A stretch of 20,193 nucleotides of DNA from a virus. A model generated the notes under the pieces. The model ran no database searches. It worked only from the letters and a program-made list of their open reading frames with translations, and had not been told where the DNA came from. Positions 1-5,933 of this stretch are shown here, in pieces. Location: positions 1-20,193 of the IMG/VR virus record IMGVR_UViG_3300049919_000191. One strand, 5' to 3'. Position 1 is the stretch's first letter; every line of letters starts with the position of its first letter. The translations under genes were made by a program, and so were the position numbers.

Positions 1-1361
1 AGTTCTTCCTGCGTAGTAGTGTCGGGTAGCTCATCTACACCAATGCTGCGTAGAACCGCGTTGATTACATCAAGGGTTTTTGGAAGCATACCAGTAGCCG
101 CTGCTCTTTGAATCATCTTGCTGAATGTATCTAGGTCATAGTCCTCGAAACCTTCGTAGTCAATCCTACAACGCTTAGAAGCATCCCAACCATTCAACTC
201 GTACAACTGTCTAATCAGATCGTTATTGAGTACAGCAACAATCTGTTTGACATAGTTTTCAACAGCAGTACCAGTCAAGGAGTTCTTAATTGCACCTAGC
301 GCAAAACTACCTGTCTCGCTGTTACCTGCTAAAAGAATATCAGAAGACATACCTATGAAAATCATCATACGGTAGTATTCTTTAATCTTCGTTGTATCGT
401 AGTTCTTCTTACCTTCGTTCGACAACAGTTCTAGTTTGAACATTGGTTGTCTAGTCTCAGGGTCATACATCAACGGATAAACAATTCCCGATTGACTGTT
501 CATCTGTATGTTGCGTACTAAGTTCTGAGCGTAAGTGTAGAAAGACTTTTGCTCTGGACTTGCATCAGCAGCCATGTATTGAGGTGGAATACCAAAACTA
601 GGCAACCCCTGCAAGTCTTTAGCTACACCGGATGCCTCAAGTTCCTCAATTGCTTGTAGGTACTTCCAAGGTAAGTAAACATTACGCAGAGGACTTGTAC
701 CGAAGGGGTTTGTCTTCTTGTCTCCAGCAGCGAAAAGCATGATCTTGTTACGGGGAATCACAGGACTCTTGACAGAAAGTTTTACGTATCTGTTGTATGG
801 GTCGGAGATCAAATCAATCTCTTGTTTTATTCCTAGTATTTGTTCACCTGTGTCATCAAACACAAATTTACTAATACTTCTTTGATGTCTTAGACTGAGT
901 TTGCGAATACCAATAAGACCATCATCATAGAGACTTCCAGCATCCTTGGTTCTACGCCTGAAGATTTTTTCCAACGGAGCAAAACCATAGTCAATCATTG
1001 TCATTGCTTCTGCGACAACATCAGGGAGAGTAGTCTCCATGTCACCAAACATTTCTTCTATGATTCTAGTCTGAGACTTTTGTTCTTCTGTTGCGTCTTT
1101 TGGAGGTAGAAACCTGAAGGTTGTTTTTCCGACCATTGATTTATGTAACGCAACAGAAGCGTTGATGGAAGGGTGAAGCATCATTTTTTCAAAAGTATCA
1201 TTTGACTTTGGATACTTCAAGTCGTCAACCATCTCGGTTTCAACAACACCATCAAAAATCTTCAGACCACTGTAACCTATCGAGGAGAGTTTAAAACGGT
1301 CTGGAGTATCAGTACCAGATGCTTTCTCAATTGTTTCTTTTGTATTTTTACGAGTAGCCAT
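1..1361 (-). CDS. Phage portal protein, Mu gp29/DUF935-like (3' end outside window)
   Basis: An open frame of 453 codons runs from ATG at 1361 to the window edge without a stop, so the C-terminus is missing. The portal forms the dodecameric ring at the capsid vertex through which DNA is packaged and ejected. Recognisable parts are an N-terminal region with LHPSINASVALHKSMVG near residue 70, an RNKIMLF...NPFGTSPLRNVYLPW segment near 205-230 and a C-terminal GMLPKTLDVINAVLRSIG segment near 435, the order I know from DUF935-type portals. The Shine-Dalgarno TAAAGGAAAG overlaps the terL stop codon, so the two genes are translationally linked. I translated it by hand; the family call is by motif memory, not a search. 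Confidence 0.85.
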   Translation of the reverse strand, partial: MATRKNTKETIEKASGTDTPDRFKLSSIGYSGLKIFDGVVETEMVDDLKYPKSNDTFEKMMLHPSINASVALHKSMVGKTTFRFLPPKDATEEQKSQTRIIEEMFGDMETTLPDVVAEAMTMIDYGFAPLEKIFRRRTKDAGSLYDDGLIGIRKLSLRHQRSISKFVFDDTGEQILGIKQEIDLISDPYNRYVKLSVKSPVIPRNKIMLFAAGDKKTNPFGTSPLRNVYLPWKYLQAIEELEASGVAKDLQGLPSFGIPPQYMAADASPEQKSFYTYAQNLVRNIQMNSQSGIVYPLMYDPETRQPMFKLELLSNEGKKNYDTTKIKEYYRMMIFIGMSSDILLAGNSETGSFALGAIKNSLTGTAVENYVKQIVAVLNNDLIRQLYELNGWDASKRCRIDYEGFEDYDLDTFSKMIQRAAATGMLPKTLDVINAVLRSIGVDELPDTTTQEE

Positions 1362-1375
1362 CCGGCTTTCCTTTA

Positions 1376-2839
1376 TTATGATAGTTTGGTAACTAAGTGG
1401 CTAGGTATTGTTGTGTCTTGAAAACCGAACGAATTTGTTTTCGATGCAAAATCAGGAAGAACGAAGGAAGATGGAAGCTGGATACCTTGGTTTAAATGGT
1501 AGAAACTATCTGATAAAGCGTCAGCTATATCGTCGTGTGTGTTTTGACTAAAATCCATTTTTTCAAGTTCAGTAAACGCAGAGTCTGTCCAGCTTGCTTT
1601 AACACATTGCACGTAACCAGCTTCGCAAGCACTGGCAAAAGGAAGAAATCTCTGAAGTTTTCCTTTTTCTGGGCGAATAAGTTTTACATGAAAACCACGC
1701 TCAGACAAACGCCTAGCAAGGTCTTTGCAGTATGCCCCACCAGTTGCACCGGGGTCGAGAGGAAGAGATATTACAACTTCCTTGCCATCGCGTTCTGCTG
1801 TTTTAAAAATCACATCTTCAACAACATGTACCTTATCTCTGACAATAGCTAAATCTTCAAACGTGTAAACAGAAGCTTTGTCTTTAGACAAAAGAACTCC
1901 TGCTGTTGCATCTACATCAGGACGTACTTCAGATGGAGCACTGAATGCTAAATCCCAAGCACGAACTCTTTTAAATGCTGAAAAATTCGCAGTGTCCACC
2001 ATTTTCAGGTTTTCACGTTTGAAATATCCAGATTTACTTTCCCTAACCCAAGCACCATGTAGGAGTCTTTTTACCTCGACAGGAGGTAAGGCTTTCAAAG
2101 TACTTATGTAGTCTTTGTTTTGTTCAAGTCCAATAGGGTTGTCATATATTTTACCGGGCACAAACCTGTAGCTCTTGACTGGAGAATTTCCCCTAGCATC
2201 TGCTGGATGTTTTCTCCGTGCCTCTTCTGCATCAGCGTAGAAGTGTGTGCCAAAACTATCTCGAACAAAGTATCTTTCAATATCTGCCACAGAGCTATCT
2301 GGTATCATGTCACTGTCTAGACTAAACTCGACAAAAGGCATTAGGAACGAATCTGGGTCTGGGTTGCAAGTAATATTGGCCTGCAAAGGATAGTCTACTA
2401 TGGTTGATCTGAGTCTACTGAGCGCATACGCCACGTTATCACCATCTAGTTGCTGTCCCTCATCCAGCGAGATACGACTAAACTCCTTACCTTGTAAGTT
2501 CATGCGATCCGCAATCTTATCAAGATAGGTGAACTGTATCTGAGCACCAGAGCTAAACACTAGGGTTAAATCTCTAGTTTTTATTTTAAGTTTTGGATCA
2601 ATTTTACTATAAAGCTGTATGGCTGCATCAAACAAACTACCACTACCAGACAACATTTTTGTCGTCTTACGTATAACTAGTGCTCTAGTTCCCTTGTGGT
2701 GTATGATAGGTAGCATACTCCCCAGTAGACACATTGATTTACCAGCAAAAGCAGCGCCACCGTATATCGTTAACCAGCTTTTACTCAATAAGAATGCCTG
2801 TTGAGCAGCACTAGCTGGCGCAAATAGTATTTTACTCAA
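1376..2839 (-). CDS. terL: Terminase large subunit
   Basis: DNA-packaging motor and nuclease, 487 aa, a typical TerL length. The N-terminal ATPase shows Walker A GGAAFAGKS at 27-35, Walker B RISLDE at 122-127 and a coupling-motif candidate ITCNPDP at 156-162. The C-terminal RNase H-like nuclease shows AWDLA at 294-298 (D296), LDPGATGG at 361-368 (D362) and HDDIADALSD at 435-444 (D436, D440), so all expected acidic residues are present. It pumps DNA through the portal encoded directly downstream and cuts the concatemer. It lies between the probable small subunit and the portal, the standard order. The family call is firm. Confidence 0.96.
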   Translation of the reverse strand: MSKILFAPASAAQQAFLLSKSWLTIYGGAAFAGKSMCLLGSMLPIIHHKGTRALVIRKTTKMLSGSGSLFDAAIQLYSKIDPKLKIKTRDLTLVFSSGAQIQFTYLDKIADRMNLQGKEFSRISLDEGQQLDGDNVAYALSRLRSTIVDYPLQANITCNPDPDSFLMPFVEFSLDSDMIPDSSVADIERYFVRDSFGTHFYADAEEARRKHPADARGNSPVKSYRFVPGKIYDNPIGLEQNKDYISTLKALPPVEVKRLLHGAWVRESKSGYFKRENLKMVDTANFSAFKRVRAWDLAFSAPSEVRPDVDATAGVLLSKDKASVYTFEDLAIVRDKVHVVEDVIFKTAERDGKEVVISLPLDPGATGGAYCKDLARRLSERGFHVKLIRPEKGKLQRFLPFASACEAGYVQCVKASWTDSAFTELEKMDFSQNTHDDIADALSDSFYHLNQGIQLPSSFVLPDFASKTNSFGFQDTTIPSHLVTKLS

Positions 2840-2850
2840 AACATTTCCTT

Positions 2851-3207
2851 TTATTCTTCTTTTTTGCTTCCATCAATTACGTGCAAGCTAAACGAAGGTG
2901 TAGAATCTTTCTGAATCTCTTCACCTTTTTCGTCATCATACTTTTCTTGATACAACTCTACACTTAGGCTACGGTTGAACTCCATAATCCATTTACTCGC
3001 TTGGAATCGGACATTAGCTGGTGTTGCATTATCTTCCAACAACATGATCATGGTCTTCAAAGCCTTAGCCATGTGTGGTTTTACTTTCCTAGCAAGAGAA
3101 AGTAGTGTTTTTTCACGAAGCTCCCTATTGGTAAGATCGTCTGTAACGGTAGGTTCTTTAACCTTGTGTCCGAGAAGTTTTTTCTGAACGTTTGCGTCAA
3201 ATGGCAT
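2851..3207 (-). CDS. Probable terminase small subunit
   Basis: 118 aa, read mainly from position: it sits 11 nt upstream of terL in the same direction. The small subunit recognises viral DNA and hands it to TerL. The protein is charged, with a helical middle (LREKTLLSLARKVKPHMAKAL) followed by a segment with RFQASKWIMEF, the kind of ending seen in small terminases, and an acidic tail. I chose ATG 3207: an in-frame TTG at 3255 lies inside a hairpin (3233-3263) and would add 16 unlikely residues. The Shine-Dalgarno at 3207 is weak (AATAAGAAAAATAA). No helix-turn-helix is obvious, so the call rests on synteny. Confidence 0.65.
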   Translation of the reverse strand: MPFDANVQKKLLGHKVKEPTVTDDLTNRELREKTLLSLARKVKPHMAKALKTMIMLLEDNATPANVRFQASKWIMEFNRSLSVELYQEKYDDEKGEEIQKDSTPSFSLHVIDGSKKEE

Positions 3208-3232
3208 TTTATTTTTCTTATTCTGAAAACGA

Positions 3233-3263
3233 CAAAACCCCGTGCTAAAAAGCAAAGGGTTTG
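3233..3263 (-). terminator. Hairpin between tRNA cluster and terS, possible terminator or processing site
   Basis: Arms CAAAACCCC / GGGTTTG enclose TGCT-AAAA-AGCA (as read on the plus strand). On the minus strand the hairpin is followed by GTCGTTTTC, a short imperfect U tract. It lies just after the last tRNA and just before terS, so it could end or process the tRNA transcript. The stem has small internal mismatches, so termination is only partial at best. Confidence 0.45.
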
Positions 3264-3277
3264 AAATTAATTATGTT

Positions 3278-3352
3278 TGGAGTATCCTAGGTGAATCGAA
3301 CACCTGTACTTTACTTAGAAGGAAAAGAGTCTACCGTTAACTTAATTGGTAC
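3278..3352 (-). tRNA. tRNA-Arg(TCT)-like gene with an unpaired acceptor stem
   Basis: The 3' half is canonical: T-arm AGGTG-TTCGATT-CACCT, then AGGATAC, T and an encoded CCA (3278-3280). The anticodon arm reads TTTTC-CTTCTAA-GTAAA, with one T-T mismatch and anticodon TCT after U33. A D-arm AGTT-AACGGTA-GACT fits. The 5' acceptor strand should read GTATCCT, but the upstream bases are the end of tRNA-Glu (ACCA at 3347-3350), so at most four or five of seven pairs form, and only by overlapping the neighbour. It is either an overlapping tRNA needing repair or a decaying one. The 5' end is uncertain. Confidence 0.55.
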
Positions 3353-3422
3353 ACACACGGAGAATTGAACTCACGATTCTTTGGTTGAAAACCAAATATC
3401 CTAACCACTAGACGATGCGTGT
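3347..3422 (-). tRNA. tRNA-Glu(TTC)
   Basis: 76 nt with encoded CCA. Acceptor ACACGCA pairs fully with TGTGTGT (one G-U). The anticodon arm is TTTGG-TTTTCAA-CCAAA with anticodon TTC, decoding GAA/GAG. The D-arm carries AGTGGTTAGG. The T-arm CGTGAG-TTCAATT-CTCCG pairs with a single bulged T. It is the middle gene of a leftward cluster, and its CCA end touches or overlaps the Arg-like gene. Confidence 0.9.
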
Positions 3423-3439
3423 AAATTATTGCTATCAAA

Positions 3440-3516
3440 TGGTCTATGTGGATGGATTTGAACCACCGACATCTTCCTTCCAAGGGAAGTAGGTTACCAG
3501 ACTGCCCTACACATAG
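3440..3516 (-). tRNA. tRNA-Pro(TGG)
   Basis: 77 nt with encoded CCA. Acceptor CTATGTG/CACATAG pairs perfectly. The anticodon arm is CTTCC-CTTGGAA-GGAAG with anticodon TGG, decoding CCN, chiefly CCA. C1:G72 and A73 fit proline identity. The T-arm contains GGTTCAAATCC. It is clean and presumably functional. Confidence 0.92.
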
Positions 3517-3525
3517 ATACTTGAT

Positions 3526-3600
3526 TGGAAGCGGGAGCTGGAATTGAACCAGCGACCTTTGGGTTATGATCCCAATAAGCTACCCCTGCTCCATCCCGCT
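3526..3600 (-). tRNA. tRNA with CAT anticodon and initiator (fMet) hallmarks
   Basis: 75 nt with encoded CCA. Acceptor AGCGGGA/TCCCGCT, D-arm GAGC-AGGGGTA-GCTT, anticodon arm TTGGG-ATCATAA-CCCAA, variable loop AGGTC, T-arm GCTGG-TTCAATT-CCAGC. Three consecutive G-C pairs next to the anticodon loop and a purine-pyrimidine A11:T24 pair are the classical marks of bacterial initiator tRNA, and the sequence tracks E. coli tRNA-fMet closely. Unlike cellular initiators, position 1:72 is a weak A-T pair rather than a C-A mismatch, and the discriminator is T. Elongator Met or Ile2 is less likely on these marks. Confidence 0.85.
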
Positions 3601-3603
3601 GTA

Positions 3604-3750
3604 TTATTTCATAGAGTTCTTTGTTCTTTACACCACGTATCAACCACAGTATCAGTGTGTTCTAGGTTATATCTAGTTTCTACGTAGTTTTGCTATTTAC
3701 CCACAAAGATAGGCTGTTGATTAGACATTTTTGCAGACTCTATGAAATAA
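3604..3750 (-). ncRNA. 147-nt inverted-repeat element between two tRNA genes
   Basis: A perfect 14-bp inverted repeat (TTATTTCATAGAGT at 3604-3617 and its complement at 3737-3750) closes a 119-nt loop. Inside are a possible ATCAAC/GTTGAT stem and short palindromes such as CTACGTAG. On the minus strand it would be cotranscribed with the tRNAs. It holds no tRNA; a minus ORF of 11 codons (3693-3728, beginning MSNQQPIFVGK) is the only coding hint and may be a gene remnant. Strand and function are inferred. Confidence 0.45.
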
Positions 3751-3752
3751 GA

Positions 3753-3821
3753 ACTAGCGAGTGGACTCGAACCACCGCACAAGGATTTTGGCCTTTGATC
3801 TACCGACTGATCTACGCTAGT
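3753..3821 (-). tRNA. Anomalous tRNA-like gene, anticodon loop lacks U33
   Basis: The acceptor ACTAGCG/CGCTAGT is a perfect 7-bp stem, the D-arm GATC-AGTCGGTA-GATC is canonical, and the T-arm GGTGG-TTCGAGT-CCACT is canonical. The anticodon arm AAAGG-CCAAAAT-CCTTG puts AAA at the anticodon, but C replaces the near-invariant U33, there is no base 26, the variable loop is short and no CCA is encoded. It is clearly tRNA-derived. It is either a degraded gene or an unusual tRNA, nominally Phe(AAA). It is the first tRNA-like gene after the promoter at 4032-4059. Confidence 0.6.
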
Positions 3822-3867
3822 AATGACGCTTTTCCGTTGCGACAAACGACCCTAAGGTAAGGTGTTC

Positions 3868-4014
3868 TAGTTTTATTTAATGATGGTCATTGTGTGCTCA
3901 GTGCAATAACATCACTGCCCAACGTTGGTGGCCTGTAGGGGTTCATCCACCCGCTTCTACGCCAAAGTTATCAACCTTTGTTTAGCACGCAATGGCCATC
4001 ATTAAATAAAACTA
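3868..4014 (-). ncRNA. 147-nt structured element with a 31-bp terminal stem, leader of the tRNA cluster
   Basis: Arms at 3868-3898 and 3984-4014 match over 31 bp with two differences, enclosing 85 nt. Read as minus-strand RNA (the direction of the promoter just upstream) the two differences are A-C mismatches; read as plus-strand RNA both become G-U pairs. Inside are hairpins CAGTG-N9-CACTG, a GTAG/CTAC stem stacked on GGGT/ACCC, a CCAACGTTGG palindrome and CAAAG/CTTTG. I recognise no named RNA family. It may be a leader, an RNase target or a separate small RNA. Confidence 0.55.
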
Positions 4015-4031
4015 AATACCTGAGAAACTCT

Positions 4032-4059
4032 AGTATACCACGGTTTTGTAAAAACGCAA
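4032..4059 (-). promoter_or_regulatory. Sigma70-type promoter for the tRNA leader
   Basis: On the minus strand, -35 TTGCGT (4059-4054), 16-nt spacer, -10 TATACT (4037-4032), preceded by CCGTGG, the motif shared with the divergent promoters near 5.5 kb. Transcription would start near 4025, a few bases before the 147-nt element, and run through the tRNAs. Confidence 0.65.
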
Positions 4060-4076
4060 GCGGTTGTTTAAATAAA

Positions 4077-4268
4077 TTAATAATAATCCGAATAAAGCAC
4101 TGCTGGAGTTACTTTTGATCCGTTTATTGTACGCAGAGCTTCTATCTCATCTTGGATTTCAGCGTCACTAGGGTACTGCTGTTGCTCGTATTGGAAACAG
4201 TACTCACAGTGTATGGTTTTGTCGTATTTTACTGGTCTAATTACACCAGTGCAGTCAATGCATTTCAT
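4077..4268 (-). CDS. Small zinc-ribbon-like protein
   Basis: 63 aa. Two CxxC knuckles, C3/C6 and C21/C24, spaced 14 residues apart, look like one zinc-binding ribbon, followed by an acidic helix (SDAEIQDEIEAL) and a tyrosine-rich tail. Such proteins often bind nucleic acid or a protein partner, but nothing identifies the target. ATG 4268 has only a weak A-rich ribosome site. The next minus gene ends 272 nt upstream, so it may have its own transcript. Confidence 0.65.
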   Translation of the reverse strand: MKCIDCTGVIRPVKYDKTIHCEYCFQYEQQQYPSDAEIQDEIEALRTINGSKVTPAVLYSDYY

Positions 4269-4307
4269 TATTTTTATTTTTGTTTATTAACCCCGAAGGG
4301 GAAGATT

Positions 4308-4493
4308 ATGGATTCTTCTGCAATCGAATCACTTAGAGTGTTATGTAAAAGGAATAAATATAACACAATGAACCTCATTGCCAATTATTCATCAAAGCAC
4401 TCAAGAGAGTTTGTGCCACAGAATGGAAAGTCTAATAAAGGTTCTTTGGTCTGTGTACTAAGCAATTGTAACTATTTAGTTGCAGTGCTGTGA
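4308..4493 (+). CDS. Possible small protein on the opposite strand, unknown function
   Basis: 61 aa (begins MDSSAIESLRVLCKRNKYN), occupying a 270-nt stretch that carries no minus-strand gene. The start has a good Shine-Dalgarno, AGGGG seven bases before ATG, but that site is one arm of CCCC-GAA-GGGG, so initiation could be sequestered. A hairpin GTGCT-ATTTT-AGCAC lies just after the stop. No homology is recognised, and it is a lone rightward ORF in a leftward block, so it may be spurious. Confidence 0.35.
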   Translation: MDSSAIESLRVLCKRNKYNTMNLIANYSSKHSREFVPQNGKSNKGSLVCVLSNCNYLVAVL

Positions 4494-4539
4494 TTGTGCT
4501 ATTTTAGCACGAAAACAGTAAAAAGTCAAACGCAATGTG

Positions 4540-5055
4540 CTACTGACTAGTACGAATGTGCTGATTTACAAACTTCACCATTTCTAGGATTTTCTTTTGA
4601 GCAAAACTATTCGCACTACTTATATCATAAAAGGTATTACGATGATGTGATTTTCCCAACCAAGACACCACATAAGCGTGTTTATCCTGTGTGTGTTGTT
4701 TTACGTTCAATCCCCCAGCCAAGTTCCTAAGTGCTACTTGTATTTTCGTATATACTTTCCTATCGACAAGTTTCAGATTATGAAACTTTATGTTTTCGTT
4801 GTCTAAATCGAGACATAGTACTTTCTTATCAGAAGGAATAACCTTGCCCGATCCTAGAACAAAAGCTAGATTGTGATAGAGCAGGTTTTTCCGTAGTTTC
4901 GATTCAGTATCATACAAATACACCTTTCCCGTTTCTGGGTTTGGAAGGATTCTTCTGTTGTTTTCTTGTCTGTGAATCAATCCTTGTTCTTTATCATACT
5001 TGTAAAGAATCTGTAATCGTTCAGGGGTTATATCAGGAGACAGACGTTGTTGCAC
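4540..5055 (-). CDS. HNH-fold protein, probably catalytically degenerate
   Basis: About 171 aa. The layout matches phage HNH/AP2-type proteins: LYKYDKEQGLI at 17-27, LLYHNLAFVLGSG at 58-70, then VLCLDLDNENIKFHNLKLV at 79-97, where active enzymes have V-x-H-x-D-x-D...N...NL. The expected first histidine is replaced by C81, so nuclease activity is doubtful while DNA binding may remain. The C-terminal part resembles the AP2-like half with VVSWLGK. I chose GTG 5055 because GGAGG lies five bases upstream; a longer frame from TTG 5067 would start inside that Shine-Dalgarno. It overlaps the preceding gene by 23 nt. Confidence 0.65.
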   Translation of the reverse strand: MQQRLSPDITPERLQILYKYDKEQGLIHRQENNRRILPNPETGKVYLYDTESKLRKNLLYHNLAFVLGSGKVIPSDKKVLCLDLDNENIKFHNLKLVDRKVYTKIQVALRNLAGGLNVKQHTQDKHAYVVSWLGKSHHRNTFYDISSANSFAQKKILEMVKFVNQHIRTSQ

Positions 5056-5236
5056 CAGAACCTCCAATCAAGCCCCTACCACGGGCAAACCCTGCCATGA
5101 AACCTAGGCGCAACAACTCATAGGATAATTTCTTTTCTGTGTCGTCTAGATAACCTGTACACCGTTTAAAACGAGTCACGGAGTCTTTATCTGTCTCGTT
5201 CAACCATTCATGGAATTTAATATCATGTTCTTTCAT
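5033..5236 (-). CDS. Unknown small phage protein
   Basis: 67 aa, soluble and charged (KEHDIKFHEWLNETDKDS...), with a GFMAGFARGRGLIGGSG glycine-rich C-terminal region. Family not recognised. ATG 5236 has a strong Shine-Dalgarno AAGGAG seven bases upstream. It overlaps its upstream neighbour by 4 nt and its downstream neighbour by 23 nt, so it belongs to one translationally coupled operon from the promoter at 5469-5496. Confidence 0.7.
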   Translation of the reverse strand: MKEHDIKFHEWLNETDKDSVTRFKRCTGYLDDTEKKLSYELLRLGFMAGFARGRGLIGGSGATTSVS

Positions 5237-5439
5237 ACAATCTCCTTACTTGTTGTTCCTTCAAACAGAACACTCTCACCACGTATCTCTCGCAGGAAAC
5301 TCCAGAAAAAGTTTGCGTAAGCAGATTGAGCACTACTCTCTAAGTATCGAAATGGCGGCACTATGTCAAAGGTAGCCTCACCTTCTTCGTACATCATTGC
5401 ATCAGTTTTTGCATTCAATAATATGTTTGCTGTGTTCAT
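5233..5439 (-). CDS. Unknown small phage protein, first gene of the leftward operon
   Basis: 68 aa, no recognised domain; it contains a short aromatic stretch ANFFWSFLREIRG at about 42-54. ATG 5439 follows AGAAAGG at good spacing, and the predicted promoter lies 30 nt upstream. Its stop overlaps the start of the next gene, so the two are coupled. Confidence 0.7.
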   Translation of the reverse strand: MNTANILLNAKTDAMMYEEGEATFDIVPPFRYLESSAQSAYANFFWSFLREIRGESVLFEGTTSKEIV

Positions 5440-5468
5440 GTAAAACCTTTCTGATTGGTTAAAACTCT

Positions 5469-5496
5469 ATTTTACCACAGATATTTTGATTTGCAA
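5469..5496 (-). promoter_or_regulatory. Leftward promoter with extended -10
   Basis: Minus strand: -35 TTGCAA (5496-5491), 16-nt spacer ending CTGTGG, -10 TAAAAT (5474-5469). The TGG before the -10 makes it an extended -10 promoter. It drives the gene at 5439. Confidence 0.65.
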
Positions 5497-5513
5497 CTTA
5501 GTCTTAGATTCTG

Positions 5514-5522
5514 TGGTATAAT
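5514..5522 (+). promoter_or_regulatory. Rightward extended -10 promoter
   Basis: TGG then TATAAT (5517-5522), a perfect -10 with an extended TG. No -35 sits at normal spacing: the TTGCAA at 5491 is 20 nt away and is already the -35 of the leftward promoter, being its own reverse complement. It probably contributes to the rightward block. Confidence 0.5.
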
Positions 5523-5559
5523 TGCAAAAGCACTCAAGTTAGCCAAAGTAGATTCTACC

Positions 5560-5588
5560 TTGACTTTCAGAGTATCCTGTGGTAATAT
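5560..5588 (+). promoter_or_regulatory. Rightward promoter of the central block
   Basis: -35 TTGACT (5560-5565), 17-nt spacer ending CTGTGG, -10 TAATAT (5583-5588). Only about 14 nt separate the expected start site from the TTG start of the first gene, which rules out an upstream GTG start at 5579 that lies within the promoter. Confidence 0.7.
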
Positions 5589-5608
5589 GTTATTTTAAGG
5601 AGAAGAAT

Positions 5609-5932
5609 TTGACAAAACGAATAGAAGCATACACGTTTTATGACTTTATTATGAAAGTACAGGAAGCAGTAAAGGAAGGGTGGTGTGTTGACCCCAACGA
5701 CTCAGAGGGTTATCCTCAAGCACATACAGGGTTCTACCGTTGTGGTATGCATAGACAAGAGAAAATTGCCGCGTTATTGTTACCAAAGCAACCCGCGTTA
5801 GTTGTCGAAGCGCAAGAACCAGAACGAGAAACCGTTACTCAAGAGTTCACTCCTTCTCTGGTCTTCACAGTACAGGAAGATGTGCAACCAGTCAAACGTG
5901 CGGTTGGTCGTACTAAATCGAACTCAATCTAA
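5609..5932 (+). CDS. Unknown phage protein, first rightward gene
   Basis: 107 aa from TTG 5609, which sits six bases after a perfect AAGGAG. The N-terminal part (MTKRIEAYTFYDFIMKVQEAVKEG) is alpha/beta-like, with a C55-HRQ-type segment FYRCGMHRQE in the middle; the C-terminal 45 residues are low-complexity and end in basic KRAVGRTKSNS. Function not recognised. The alternative GTG start at 5579 overlaps the promoter -10. It is the first gene of the unit that leads to PhoH. Confidence 0.7.
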   Translation: MTKRIEAYTFYDFIMKVQEAVKEGWCVDPNDSEGYPQAHTGFYRCGMHRQEKIAALLLPKQPALVVEAQEPERETVTQEFTPSLVFTVQEDVQPVKRAVGRTKSNSI

Positions 5933-5933
5933 T

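Noticed and set aside
3208-3255. TTG start extending the small terminase by 16 residues
   Set aside because: The TTG lies within a hairpin, and the extension does not look like a terminase N-terminus.
3868-4014. Hammerhead or twister ribozyme
   Set aside because: Neither CTGATGA...GAAA nor the twister core could be found on either strand.
5579-5608. GTG start for the first rightward gene
   Set aside because: It overlaps the -10 of the promoter; TTG 5609 has a perfect ribosome site.
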